Positions 25,873 through 34,533 of a DNA stretch of 64,000 nt are shown in pieces. The notes beneath the pieces are model-generated. The model was not told the DNA's origin. It did not search any database and was given only the letters and a program-made list of their open reading frames with translations. The number at the start of each line of letters is the position of its first letter. Position 1 is the first letter of the stretch. This DNA comes from Chloroflexota bacterium. Its GTDB lineage: Bacteria; Chloroflexota; Anaerolineae; Anaerolineales; UBA11579. Where the stretch lies: assembly GCA_019456165.1 (NCBI GenBank), contig VRUJ01000011.1:1-64000 (forward strand), read 5' to 3'. Made by a program: the position numbers and the translations under genes.

Positions 25873-26390
25873 CTAGAGCCTAATGTATTGCGCAACAGAC
25901 ATGCCTAGCACAACAACCACACCTAATCCGACTACAAAAAGACTAGCCCTGATCAGTTTGGATTCAGCTGTATGCAATGCATTTGTTTGTTCAGGTGTCG
26001 GAGGTTCGTTATGGGTCTGTATTTCCACGACCAGGGTTTCCATCTGACTGATAAATTTTCGCACACCAAAAATCATTAAAACCCAGGTGATTATGCCGAG
26101 AGAACCGGCAATTGTAAGCGTAAGACCATACCCAGATCGAGTAAAACCAGGTACATCAGTATACAAGGGGTAATATAAAAACACTCCAGACAGCATACTG
26201 AGTGTCGCGGCAGTGTAGTTGGTAATCATGTAGCGGTTTTCCGAGTTAAGTGCAGCATCAATGTCTGCCCATCCTCCCCAGTTTCCAAAATGGTGGGTTG
26301 TAGAAAACCGACCATGAATAAACCAACCCCAACCCAAAAGCCTCCTGAGAAGATATGGATGATGCGTAGAATTATCGTAAAGTAATCCAT
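25873..26390 (-). pseudogene. Frameshifted paralogue of the CopD/DUF2269-like protein, copy 2
   Basis: Reading from the ATG at 26390 (GGAGGCAC site, as in copy 1) gives MDYFTIILRIIHIFSGGFW and on to HLTRKTAT, then a stop. The next frame picks up at RYMITNYTAATLSML and runs in register with copy 1 to the end. One base is missing near 26232-26241, in AAAACCGC, where AAAACNCGC would restore the frame. The downstream frame also stays open upstream of the ATG, but that extension has no similarity to copy 1. Either a real inactivating deletion or a sequencing error in a short A/C run. Confidence 0.8.
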
Positions 26391-26576
26391 GATGTGCCTC
26401 CTTGTCAGATATTAATGAATTTGCTGGGATAGTTATTTCAATACTAATTTGGCCAAATTCCAATAAACAATTCGAACGGTTTCAATTATATAATAAATTT
26501 GAGAAATTATCCCCATTTTATTCAATTTAATTAAATTTTTCCCTATTCCTATGGCACAGCTAATCACAGATGTGGC

Positions 26577-27998
26577 TTAAGGAAAATACTGTTCCAACAT
26601 CGAATTTGCTTGCTGACCGATTGCACCTTCAGGGTCAAGCTGGTTGGCTATTGATAAATGCTGCCGGGCTGCGGAATGGTTTCCTGTTGCCAGGTAGTAG
26701 ATACCCAAGTATAGATGCGCAGGTGCAAAGTCGGGGTCTGCTTCCAGGGCAAACCGGAAGTTTGTTTCAGCGTTAAGGTTGTCTTCCAGCAGAAAATATG
26801 CTCTGGCTAGCAGTACCAGTGCGGAAGCATCCTGAGGATTCAATTCAACTGCCGTGAGAGCAGCAGGGAGCCCCACGTTTTCAATGAAAACTTCGTTATC
26901 AATAGCGAATGCTGCTAATAATTGCCAATAACGCGGGTCTTGAGGAGCCATTTCAGTCGCTCGTTGGTAGTGGGCGAGGGAGGCTGACAAGTCTCCCAAG
27001 ATAAGTTGGAGTGCGCCTAAATCTACTTGCAAAGCGGGATTATTGGGGTCAATCAGTACAGCCTTCTCCAAAAAGGGCAGGGCTTGTTCAGGCTCGTTTT
27101 GTCGCTGCCAGTAAAGAGACATCAGCACGTTTGTGGATAGCGCATCGGGATTGAGCGCTAATGCAGCTTCAAGTTCTCTATATCCATCTTCTCCAAGCTG
27201 TTGACGGGTTTCCCCCAGGAAAGCCCAGGCTTCAAAGTAATATGGATCTTTTTGAACGGCGTTTAATAATGCTGCTTGGGCTAAATTCCATTCTCCAATT
27301 GAACCTAAAGCCTGACCTGATGAAGCAAATACAAATGCGGGCGGGTTATCGAACTGAGCACTGCGCAAAGCGCTCTGTAAAATATTGACCGCTTCGCTGA
27401 ATTGTTCATCCTGTTCAGCAGCCTGAACCAGGTGCGCGCTGGCTGCCTCTGGTTGGACCGCGGCAAGTATCAAGCCTAATTCGTAATGCGCGCTCGCGTT
27501 GGTAGGTTCGAATTGAGTTAATTTTTCAAGATAAAGTATCGCGCTAGGGTAATCTTCCATCTGCCGGAATGCTTGGGCTAAAAGCCAAAATAATTCTCCA
27601 TCCTGACCATTCTTTGCCAGGCTCGATTCCCACACCTGGACAGCTGAACTGACGTCGCCGGTGTGCTGGTATGCTTCGCCAAGCGCTTCTTGCCCCGCAG
27701 ATGAAAGCCTGCCTATTTTGTCCGCTTGAGTGTAATATTCGATGGCTGCAAGGTAATCGCCTGCAGCGGTGGCATAGTTTCCCGCGGATTCCCACAGATC
27801 TGCCCGTAGGGGAAGCTGCTCAGCTGCGCGCCCAAGCCATTCAGCAGCCTCTGCAGGCGATTCTGAATTGATTGCCAAACGCGCTTGCTTCAAAGCCTCT
27901 GTTGCGCTGTGGGAACGTGCTCCCAACCCCAGGAGGGAGATCACCACCAGGGGAATTAGTATGCGTCCTAAAATCACTGGGTTGCGGAAAAGTTTCAT
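26577..27998 (-). CDS. Tetratricopeptide-repeat protein
   Basis: 473 residues. An N-terminal hydrophobic segment (residues 8-26) anchors or exports it. From about residue 30 to the end there are roughly eleven TPR-like helical pairs, for instance YLAAIEYYTQADKIG, YPSAILYLEKL, PEQALPFLEKAVLIDP and LSASLAHYQRATEMAP. TPR domains bind peptides and scaffold complexes, here probably on the outer face of the membrane. It is not linked to an obvious partner: the next gene is divergent. Confidence 0.85.
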   Translation of the reverse strand: MKLFRNPVILGRILIPLVVISLLGLGARSHSATEALKQARLAINSESPAEAAEWLGRAAEQLPLRADLWESAGNYATAAGDYLAAIEYYTQADKIGRLSSAGQEALGEAYQHTGDVSSAVQVWESSLAKNGQDGELFWLLAQAFRQMEDYPSAILYLEKLTQFEPTNASAHYELGLILAAVQPEAASAHLVQAAEQDEQFSEAVNILQSALRSAQFDNPPAFVFASSGQALGSIGEWNLAQAALLNAVQKDPYYFEAWAFLGETRQQLGEDGYRELEAALALNPDALSTNVLMSLYWQRQNEPEQALPFLEKAVLIDPNNPALQVDLGALQLILGDLSASLAHYQRATEMAPQDPRYWQLLAAFAIDNEVFIENVGLPAALTAVELNPQDASALVLLARAYFLLEDNLNAETNFRFALEADPDFAPAHLYLGIYYLATGNHSAARQHLSIANQLDPEGAIGQQANSMLEQYFP

Positions 27999-28110
27999 TG
28001 CTGGAATTATAGCGCGATTACTTGTTTGCTCTTCCTTGTCTCTAAAGTTTGTTTAATCGTTTACTCATTTTGGAATTATCGCTCTCTCCATTGGCTACAA
28101 AACAAAACTG

Positions 28111-28139
28111 TTGTATTTTAAACATTCAGCGACTATAAT
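28111..28139 (+). promoter_or_regulatory. Promoter of the acyl-CoA dehydrogenase-etfBA operon
   Basis: TTGTAT (28111-28116), a 17-base spacer and TATAAT (28134-28139), 44 bases before the ATG. No same-strand gene lies upstream, so this is the likely start of the three-gene operon. Confidence 0.6.
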
Positions 28140-28183
28140 TGAGCGTGAAATTAATCACACGTCAAACAAATTGAGAGTTACTT

Positions 28184-29398
28184 ATGGACTTTAATCTATC
28201 CGAAGAACACTTAGGGGTACAGAAGATGGTGCGAGAATTCACTCAGAAAGAGATCGCGCCAGTGATCAAAGAGTATGACCGTAAACAAGAAATGCCATCT
28301 TTCATTCTTCCCCGCATGGCGGAATTAGGTATTTTAGGCATAAACATTCCTGTACGCTACGGCGGTCAGGGATTTGACTACATTACCCTAGGCCTGGTAT
28401 GTGAGGAGTTAGAAGCGATGGACAGCACCCTGAGGGTGATTATGTCCGTGCATATGGGCCTCAACAGTATGGCTATACTGCAATGGGGCACGGAGGAGCA
28501 AAAGCAGAAATTTCTCGTTCCTCAAGCCAAAGGTGAGAAAGTGGCTTGTTTCGGGCTTACCGAACCTGGGGTTGGCACTGATGTGGCTGGTATGAGTAGC
28601 ACAGCCAAGAAGGATGGCGATGATTGGGTGCTCAACGGCGAAAAAATGTGGATCTCATTGGCTACCAAGGCTGACCATGCTTTAGTCGTCATGCTTACAA
28701 ACCCGGATGCGAAAGATTCTCACGATAGATTAACCGCTTTTATCGTCGAGATGGACAGCAAGGGTGTGACGACGGGTGACATACACGGCAAATTAGGCGT
28801 TCGCGCCGGCTCAACAGGCTGGATCGCGTTTCAAGATGTACGTGTGCCGGATGCCAACCGGTTGGGAGAAGAAGGCGAAGGCTTTAGGATTGCAATGTCT
28901 TGCCTGGACAATGGCCGCTACACTGTAGGGGCTGGAGCCACCGGACTGATCCGCGCCAGCCTGGACGCCAGTGTGAATTATGCTCACCAACGCGAAGCAT
29001 TTGGCCGTGAAATTGGCAAGTTCCAACTTGTGCAGCAGAAGATTGCTTATATGGTGCAATCTTACGAGATGGCACGTTTGCTTTATTTGCGAGCAGGCTG
29101 GATGAAGAACCAGGGTGTGCGTAATACCCGTGAGACATCCATAGCCAAGTGGTTTGCTACCGATGCTTCCTTCCAGGCAGCCTCGGAAGCCATCCAAGTG
29201 CATGGTGCGTATGGTTACAGCGACGAATACGACGTTGAGCGTTATTTGCGCAATTCAAAGGGTGCGGTGATCTATGAAGGGACTAGCGAAGTCCACCAAT
29301 TGATGCAGGCTGGTTATGCGTTGGGTTATCGCAAGGATGGCCCTCTGCGCAAAGAACTTCCGGCTTATGATGCAGAGTTTTGGCAAGAGGAAAAGTAA
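28184..29398 (+). CDS. Acyl-CoA dehydrogenase
   Basis: 404 residues, full length for the family. It opens MDFNLSEEH; the flavin-contacting segment is CFGLTEPGVGTDVAGMSS (about residues 122-139). The C-terminal YEGTSEVHQLM gives the catalytic base Glu365. It oxidises an acyl-CoA to the trans-2-enoyl-CoA and hands electrons to ETF, whose two subunits are encoded next on the same strand. The substrate chain is not readable. Similarity in the C-terminal half to short-chain and glutaryl-type enzymes is noted without preference. Confidence 0.93.
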   Translation: MDFNLSEEHLGVQKMVREFTQKEIAPVIKEYDRKQEMPSFILPRMAELGILGINIPVRYGGQGFDYITLGLVCEELEAMDSTLRVIMSVHMGLNSMAILQWGTEEQKQKFLVPQAKGEKVACFGLTEPGVGTDVAGMSSTAKKDGDDWVLNGEKMWISLATKADHALVVMLTNPDAKDSHDRLTAFIVEMDSKGVTTGDIHGKLGVRAGSTGWIAFQDVRVPDANRLGEEGEGFRIAMSCLDNGRYTVGAGATGLIRASLDASVNYAHQREAFGREIGKFQLVQQKIAYMVQSYEMARLLYLRAGWMKNQGVRNTRETSIAKWFATDASFQAASEAIQVHGAYGYSDEYDVERYLRNSKGAVIYEGTSEVHQLMQAGYALGYRKDGPLRKELPAYDAEFWQEEK

Positions 29399-29474
29399 AT
29401 ATTGGAAAGTAAACAGTAAACAGTCAACTGAAAAAAGTCAACTGTACACTGTAAATTGAGTAAAGGAGGATTCC

Positions 29475-30251
29475 TTGAAAATCGTAGTGCGTATAAAATT
29501 GGTGCCCGACACGGCTGCTAAAGTTGTTGTCGAAGACGGACAAGTGACCTGGGGAGATGCTCCCCTGGTAATCAATCCTTGGGATGAGTTTGCGGTTGAA
29601 GCCGCCTTGCAGCTTACTGAACAGCATGGTGGTGAGGTCATCGCCCTCAGCGTGGGGGAGGAAAGCTCAAGGGAAGCCCTTAAGCATGCCTTAGCAATGG
29701 GCTGTAATGAAGCAATCCTGGTATCTGATTATGTAATTGACCCGGATACACAGAGAACCGCGAAGGTTTTAGCAGCAGCAGTTGAGAAGATTGGTGATGT
29801 TGACCTGGTCATATTCGGCAAACAATCCATAGATGGTGACAATGCTGTCACCGGAACGCAGACGGCGCGTAACTTAGGTTGGCCCTCGCTAACTTTGGTG
29901 TCTGCTGTTCCCGCCCTGGATGTGGATGCAAAAACTATCCGCATTGAACGGGCTGTAGAAGAAGGCAGGCAAGTGGTGGATGGAGTGCTGCCGGCGGTGC
30001 TGAGTATCGTCAAAGATTACGGTGAGCCGCGCTACCCCTCGTTTATCGGTATTCGCAAGGCTTCAAAAGCGGAGATCCCGGTTTGGTCACTCGAAGATCT
30101 TGGGATAGAGCTGCCAAATGTGGTGGTTTCTTGGTCGGAGATCATGAATCCTCCCCAGCGAGAAGTTACCAATGAGATCGTTCAGGGAGACAGCGTCGAA
30201 GAAACCGCGGCCGCCCTGGCTGATAAGCTTTTTGCCGAGAAGGTGCTCTAA
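29475..30251 (+). CDS. etfB: Electron transfer flavoprotein subunit beta
   Basis: 258 residues from a TTG start with an AAGGAGGA site five bases before it. EtfB proteins begin with a VxxVxxVPD stretch, here VVRIKLVPDTAAKV, and have the AMP-binding DGDNAVTGTQTA loop near residue 117. With EtfA it carries electrons from acyl-CoA dehydrogenases to the membrane quinone pool. It lies downstream of such a dehydrogenase, and its stop shares one base with the etfA start. Confidence 0.95.
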   Translation: MKIVVRIKLVPDTAAKVVVEDGQVTWGDAPLVINPWDEFAVEAALQLTEQHGGEVIALSVGEESSREALKHALAMGCNEAILVSDYVIDPDTQRTAKVLAAAVEKIGDVDLVIFGKQSIDGDNAVTGTQTARNLGWPSLTLVSAVPALDVDAKTIRIERAVEEGRQVVDGVLPAVLSIVKDYGEPRYPSFIGIRKASKAEIPVWSLEDLGIELPNVVVSWSEIMNPPQREVTNEIVQGDSVEETAAALADKLFAEKVL

Positions 30252-31297
30252 TGGCGAATAAAATTTGGGTATGTATAGATCAATTCAAGGGAGAGGCTCT
30301 GGTCACTTCTTGGGAGGCAGTTGGAACTGGCCGCAAGCTGGCTGACGAGGTGGGCGCCGGTCTGACTGCTCTGGTTTTCGGCGAGGGTGTTGAAAATATA
30401 GCAAATACAGCCATTCACTACGGAGCAGATGAAGTGCTTCTGGCCGACGACCCAACCCTGGCTGATTTCCGCCCTGAACCGTATGCTGCCTTGCTAGCTA
30501 AGTTGGCTGAGGACGGCAGCCCGGACGTGATCCTTTTCCCAACCACGACGCGTGGCCGCGAGCTTGCCGGTATGGCGTCGGTAGATTTGAACACAGGTGT
30601 GCTCCCGGATGTGATTGAGCTTGATGTGCAGGGGGATAAAGTGACTGCTATTCGACCTGTATACGCTGGCAAGCTGCTGGCCAGAACGGAGTGTTCTTCA
30701 AAACCCCAACTCGTCACTCTGCGCGTGCGCGCATTTGGCATGCCAGAATTGAACGAGTCACGCACAGGCACAGTCACGAAGGTAGATGCGCTAATGGCTG
30801 AAGATGAGATAGTTACTAAAGTGGTCGAATATGCCACAGTGGGAGCAGGCGTCAGCCTGACGGATGCTTCCATCATCGTATCTGGAGGCCGGGGCACCTC
30901 GAATCGCCCGCAGCTCATCCCGCCGGATGAGATTACCGATGAGAAAGAACAGGAGATCTGGCGCGCCCAGCAAGGGTTTAAGCTGATTGGTGAACTAGCT
31001 TCGCTCTTGGGAGCCGCCGTTGGCGCCAGCCGCGCCGCGGTGGACGCCAATTACATCCCCTATTCTGCCCAGGTTGGGCAGACCGGAAAAGTAGTCGCCC
31101 CAGATTTGTATATTGCTTGCGGCATATCCGGCGCAATTCAACACCAGGCTGGTATGCGCACCAGCAAGGTCATCGTGGCGATAAATAAAGACCCGGATGC
31201 CCCCATATTCAAGCTGGCGCGTTATGGGGTGGTTGGGGACCTGCATGATATCGTACCCGCACTCACCGAAGCCCTTGAGGATCGATTGAGTTATTAA
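30251..31297 (+). CDS. etfA: Electron transfer flavoprotein subunit alpha
   Basis: 348 residues. The C-terminal FAD domain shows GASRAAVDANYIPYSAQVG, then APDLYIACGISGAIQH, then AINKDPDAPIF, all diagnostic of EtfA. The N-terminal half matches EtfB in fold. The gene overlaps etfB by one base (TAATG) and a strong terminator follows 44 bases downstream, closing the operon. The ETF-quinone oxidoreductase partner is not in the window. Confidence 0.96.
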   Translation: MANKIWVCIDQFKGEALVTSWEAVGTGRKLADEVGAGLTALVFGEGVENIANTAIHYGADEVLLADDPTLADFRPEPYAALLAKLAEDGSPDVILFPTTTRGRELAGMASVDLNTGVLPDVIELDVQGDKVTAIRPVYAGKLLARTECSSKPQLVTLRVRAFGMPELNESRTGTVTKVDALMAEDEIVTKVVEYATVGAGVSLTDASIIVSGGRGTSNRPQLIPPDEITDEKEQEIWRAQQGFKLIGELASLLGAAVGASRAAVDANYIPYSAQVGQTGKVVAPDLYIACGISGAIQHQAGMRTSKVIVAINKDPDAPIFKLARYGVVGDLHDIVPALTEALEDRLSY

Positions 31298-31340
31298 ATT
31301 ATCGATATTGGACATTAGAAAAACAACCATATTTACCGAA

Positions 31341-31369
31341 AGGGCGGGCCTTTAACCCGCCCTCTTTTT
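31341..31369 (+). terminator. Rho-independent terminator of the etf operon
   Basis: AGGGCGGG (31341-31348) pairs with CCCGCCCT (31356-31363) around a 7-base loop, followed by TTTTT (31365-31369). Confidence 0.9.
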
Positions 31370-31392
31370 AATCTCGACCTCCCACCCGTAGG

Positions 31393-31410
31393 GGCGAAGC
31401 ATGCTTCGCC
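31393..31410. repeat. Perfect 18-base palindrome
   Basis: GGCGAAGCATGCTTCGCC is its own reverse complement. It lies in the long intergenic stretch between the etf terminator and the decayed genes. It could be a dispersed intergenic repeat; no other exact copy was noticed in the window. Confidence 0.5.
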
Positions 31411-31520
31411 TTTGCTTCCTAATAATAATATAAAATTGTTGAACAAAATGTTATCCATCTCAGGCTATAATAAAATTAGGTAAATTGGAAATAATTGTAA
31501 TTTGAAAGCGGAGGATAACT

Positions 31521-31643
31521 ATGAGAGAAATTCCATCTCGCCTATTCATAACTGTGTTTTTGTTGTCCTGCATGCTTGCGCGCCAAACGAAACAGACTAA
31601 TCTAGTAATTCATCTGATTTCAACCAAACCCAAGAAATCTTGA
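31521..31643 (+). pseudogene. Decayed lipoprotein gene start
   Basis: A good site (GGAGGA) and ATG open a 40-codon frame: MREIPSRLFITVFLLSC, a lipoprotein-like signal, then a sequence that loses character. In a neighbouring frame the same DNA reads LHACAPNETD, and after a stop a further frame reads SSNSSDFNQTQEILIIPP, typical of a lipoprotein linker. At least two small indels therefore seem to have broken the gene. Evidence is limited to the signal sequence and frame switching. Confidence 0.4.
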
Positions 31644-31674
31644 TAATCCCACCTAGAGAGGAGATTTTCAGGCC

Positions 31675-31745
31675 GCCTAACGACCACGCTCACCTGCTGA
31701 TATGAAGCACAGCGGAATACGGTCGGGTGCAGCGTTTTGTTATGT
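31675..31745. other. attC-like imperfect palindrome (possible integron recombination site relic)
   Basis: It starts GCCTAAC (31675-31681) and ends GTTATGT (31739-31745). Between them AACGACCACGCTCACC and the reverse complement of the other side, AACAAAACGCTGCACC, pair with an extra unpaired G, the asymmetry expected of an attC site. The length of 71 bases is in the attC range. The left end fits the RYYYAAC consensus; the right end departs from GTTRRRY. Broken genes flank it on both sides. No integrase gene is present in the window. Confidence 0.4.
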
Positions 31746-31757
31746 TTTGTTGTTATG

Positions 31758-32261
31758 TCACATAGTAATGACTACTTTTCCTAGGGCACGTCCCTCTTCA
31801 AGATACCGCAGAGCTTCAGGGAGCTCACTTAAGGGGTAGCGTCTATCGATAATAGGATCTACTTTGCCGGCTTCAAAAAGCTCTTGCAGAAAAACAAGGT
31901 CTTCTTTTTTGTTTGGTTTCCCCATAACGACACCCATTTTCTTACTCCCGGACCTTGAAATCAAAGGTCCCAGGAGCATGCCTTGGAAAATTGCTTTCGT
32001 GGAACCTCCGACATAGATAAAAATTCCATCGGGACCTAAAGCACGTTTGTAAGCGAAAATCGAACGATATGCCACTACATCAAGAATCAGGTCATAACGC
32101 TGCCCACTTTTGGTGAAGTCTTCTTGCGTGTAATCAATCACATGGTCAGCGCCAATCGAGCGAAGCATGTCCAATTTCATCGCGCTGTCCACCCCAGTCA
32201 CTTCAGCCCCAAGGTACTTGGCAATTTGCACCGCAAAGGTGCCCTGACGCTGGCATAGCAA
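31758..32261 (-). pseudogene. 5'-truncated medium-chain dehydrogenase (quinone oxidoreductase-like)
   Basis: About 160 residues of the NADP-binding half of an MDR-family enzyme: GTFAVQIAKYLGAEVTGV, GADHVIDYTQEDF and, at the end, LPEALRYLEEGRALGKVVI. A complete protein would be about 320 residues with a GroES-like catalytic domain first. Here that domain is missing, and the glycine loop expected as GASGGVGTF is reduced to a scrambled CQRQGTF. It is therefore a remnant, next to the attC-like element whose end lies 13 bases beyond its stop. Confidence 0.75.
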
Positions 32262-32374
32262 GGTCCGCTAGATACAGAGTTAGACTAACTTTAGCTGGAA
32301 CTATATACAATCTTCTGCAACCGCGCTGCGACTTGAATCGTGGACAACTAATTCGCATCTAAAGCCTCTCTTAA

Positions 32375-32402
32375 TTGAAGTTCTCTGATATAATTGTATA
32401 AT
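32375..32402 (+). promoter_or_regulatory. Promoter upstream of typA
   Basis: TTGAAG (32375-32380), a 16-base spacer, TATAAT (32397-32402). A second TATAAT lies at 32389-32394. Transcription should start near 32409, directly ahead of the hairpin described next. Confidence 0.6.
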
Positions 32403-32415
32403 TAAAGTTCTGGTT

Positions 32416-32440
32416 CCGGCCATGATTGGCCGGTTTTTTT
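32416..32440 (+). terminator. Intrinsic terminator or attenuator in the typA leader
   Basis: CCGGCCA (32416-32422) and TGGCCGG (32427-32433) form a tight stem with a TGAT loop, followed by seven T. It points toward typA and lies between the promoter and the typA start 20 bases later. It may attenuate typA or be left over from a lost upstream gene. Confidence 0.7.
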
Positions 32441-32460
32441 GTGCAACTTTTTGAGGTACC

Positions 32461-34311
32461 ATGCAAATAACACGTTCAGATCTGCGTAATATCGCCATTA
32501 TTGCCCATGTTGACCATGGTAAAACTACTTTGGTGGATGGGATATTGCTTCAGGCTCGAGTCTTTCGCGAACATCAGCAAGTGAGAGAACGAGTCCTTGA
32601 TTCATTTGATCTTGAGCGTGAACGCGGTATCACAATTTTGGCGAAAAACATCGCTGTTCATGTCACTGATCCTGAAACCGGAGAAGAAGTAAAACTTAAT
32701 ATTGTGGACACGCCGGGCCACGCAGATTTTGGTGGTGAGGTTGAGCGTGTTCTCAATATGGTCGATGGGGTGCTGTTATTGGTGGATGCAGCCGAAGGTC
32801 CCCGACCTCAGACTCGTTTTGTGCTCAAAAAAGCGCTAGAACTTGGGCATCGGGTTGTTGTTGTGATCAACAAAGTTGACCGCAAAGATGCCGATCCGGA
32901 ACGTGTGCTGAATGATACATTTGATCTTTTTATTGAGCTTGGCGCCACAGATGAGCAGGCCGACTTCCCAACTGTGTATACAGTTGCAACTATGCATCGT
33001 GCCGGCCTGACCCCAGAGGTTGGCCCAGATCTGACGCCATTGTTCCATACCATCTTAATAGCCATCCCCGCTCCGGTTGTAGAGATTGATAAGCCATTAC
33101 AAATGCTTGTCACTACTTTGGATTATGATAATTACCGTGGCCTGACAGCCATCGGGCGTGTTTTTGCTGGAGAAATGATTTCCGGACAGCCTGTTACCCG
33201 CATGACCTTGAATGGGGATAATTTTCCTGAGACCATACGCTATTTATATGTTCAAGAAGGTTTGGACCGTGTTGAGGTTGAACAGGTCAAAGCTGGAGAT
33301 ATTGTGGCAGTAGCAGGTTTGGATCAGATTGCCATTGGTGAAACTTTGGCCGATCCAGAAAACCCAGTTGCCCTGCCAGGCATTACAATTGAGGCTCCTA
33401 CCGTTCGCATGACTTTTGGGGTCAATACTTCTCCAATTGCAGGGAAAGAAGGGCGCTGGGGAACTTCCCGCAATTTGCGTGAACGGCTGTTTGATGAGAT
33501 AAGGAGCAATTTGTCTTTACGTGTGGAAGAAACAGAATTTGCGGATACATTTATGGTGGCCGGGCGAGGGGAGTTGCACCTGGCGATCCTGATCGAGACA
33601 ATGCGCCGTGAAGGTTATGAATTCCATGTTTCCCGCCCAGAAGTTATCTTGAAAACTGATCCATCCGGCAAAATTCTTGAGCCGTTTGAAGAGGTGCACA
33701 TTGAAACTAGTCAGGAAACAGTTGGCGTAGTGATAGAAAACCTGAGTAAACGCCGGGGGGAATTACAGAACATGATTGAGTCAACCACAGGAATAACCCT
33801 GCTGACCTTCATTGTCCCATCGCGCGGCATGCTTGGATTTCGCTATCAGTTCCTCACCGCAACTCACGGGCTGGGGATCATGAACACAAGGTTTCATGGC
33901 TATGCTCCCAGGGTAGGCGCGATCGCCACACGCTCACGCGGATCTCTGGTTGCCTGGGAAGATGGCACCACGACCACCTTTGGATTAAAAAACGCCGAGG
34001 TGCGCGGCACTCTGTTTCTTGCACCTGGCACTGAAGTATACGGGGGTATGGTCGTTGGGGAGCACCAGCGCCCAGGCGATCTGGATGTAAACGTTTGCAA
34101 GACCAAACATCTCACCAACATGAGGCAGTCAGTCCGAGATATTGAAGTGCGCCTCTCCCCGCACCGCGATATGAGTCTGGACGAAGCCATAGAATATTTG
34201 GGTGATGATGAATTGTTGGAAGTCACCCCCAAAAGCCTGCGCATTCGTAAACGGATCTTGGATACGACCGCGCGCGGACGCGCCAACAAACGCGCCAAGG
34301 TATCTTCTTAG
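32461..34311 (+). CDS. typA: Ribosome-associated GTPase TypA/BipA
   Basis: 616 residues, family length. It is a translational GTPase with AHVDHGKT (15-22), the switch [11 protein letters not shown] near 82-90 and NKVD near 136, then domain II, an EF-G-like domain III and the TypA C-terminal domain ([17 protein letters not shown]). BipA assists 50S assembly and stress adaptation. A GAGG site precedes the ATG. It is the only gene in its transcript and has the leader hairpin described above. Confidence 0.97.
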   Translation: MQITRSDLRNIAIIAHVDHGKTTLVDGILLQARVFREHQQVRERVLDSFDLERERGITILAKNIAVHVTDPETGEEVKLNIVDTPGHADFGGEVERVLNMVDGVLLLVDAAEGPRPQTRFVLKKALELGHRVVVVINKVDRKDADPERVLNDTFDLFIELGATDEQADFPTVYTVATMHRAGLTPEVGPDLTPLFHTILIAIPAPVVEIDKPLQMLVTTLDYDNYRGLTAIGRVFAGEMISGQPVTRMTLNGDNFPETIRYLYVQEGLDRVEVEQVKAGDIVAVAGLDQIAIGETLADPENPVALPGITIEAPTVRMTFGVNTSPIAGKEGRWGTSRNLRERLFDEIRSNLSLRVEETEFADTFMVAGRGELHLAILIETMRREGYEFHVSRPEVILKTDPSGKILEPFEEVHIETSQETVGVVIENLSKRRGELQNMIESTTGITLLTFIVPSRGMLGFRYQFLTATHGLGIMNTRFHGYAPRVGAIATRSRGSLVAWEDGTTTTFGLKNAEVRGTLFLAPGTEVYGGMVVGEHQRPGDLDVNVCKTKHLTNMRQSVRDIEVRLSPHRDMSLDEAIEYLGDDELLEVTPKSLRIRKRILDTTARGRANKRAKVSS

Positions 34312-34450
34312 CGGGATTGGAATATTAGGCATTCAAGACCAAATTTCAAAATTAGAAGAATTCGGTAACACGATTGCTCGTTGTATGCTTGAGGTTGGGA
34401 TTATCGAATCCGCGTGTAACTTTAGTTAATTATGAGCAGCATTTTCCGGG

Positions 34451-34456
34451 TATACT
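34451..34456 (+). promoter_or_regulatory. Possible -10 box for the agmatinase-family gene
   Basis: TATACT 78 bases before the ATG at 34534. The nearest -35-like TTAATT is 19 bases away, so this is tentative. The rest of 34312-34533 shows nothing else. Confidence 0.3.
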
Positions 34457-34533
34457 ACCCTATTTATGCTCATTGACGAATAAGATTTTTCGATAGAAGG
34501 CTGATCCGCAGCGTCCTATTATTTTGGAGGTTT

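Noticed and set aside
29409-29450. Short direct repeats (AGTAAAC, AGTCAACTG) before etfB
   Set aside because: Too short and irregular for CRISPR or iterons; probably slippage-type junk in a 76-base gap.
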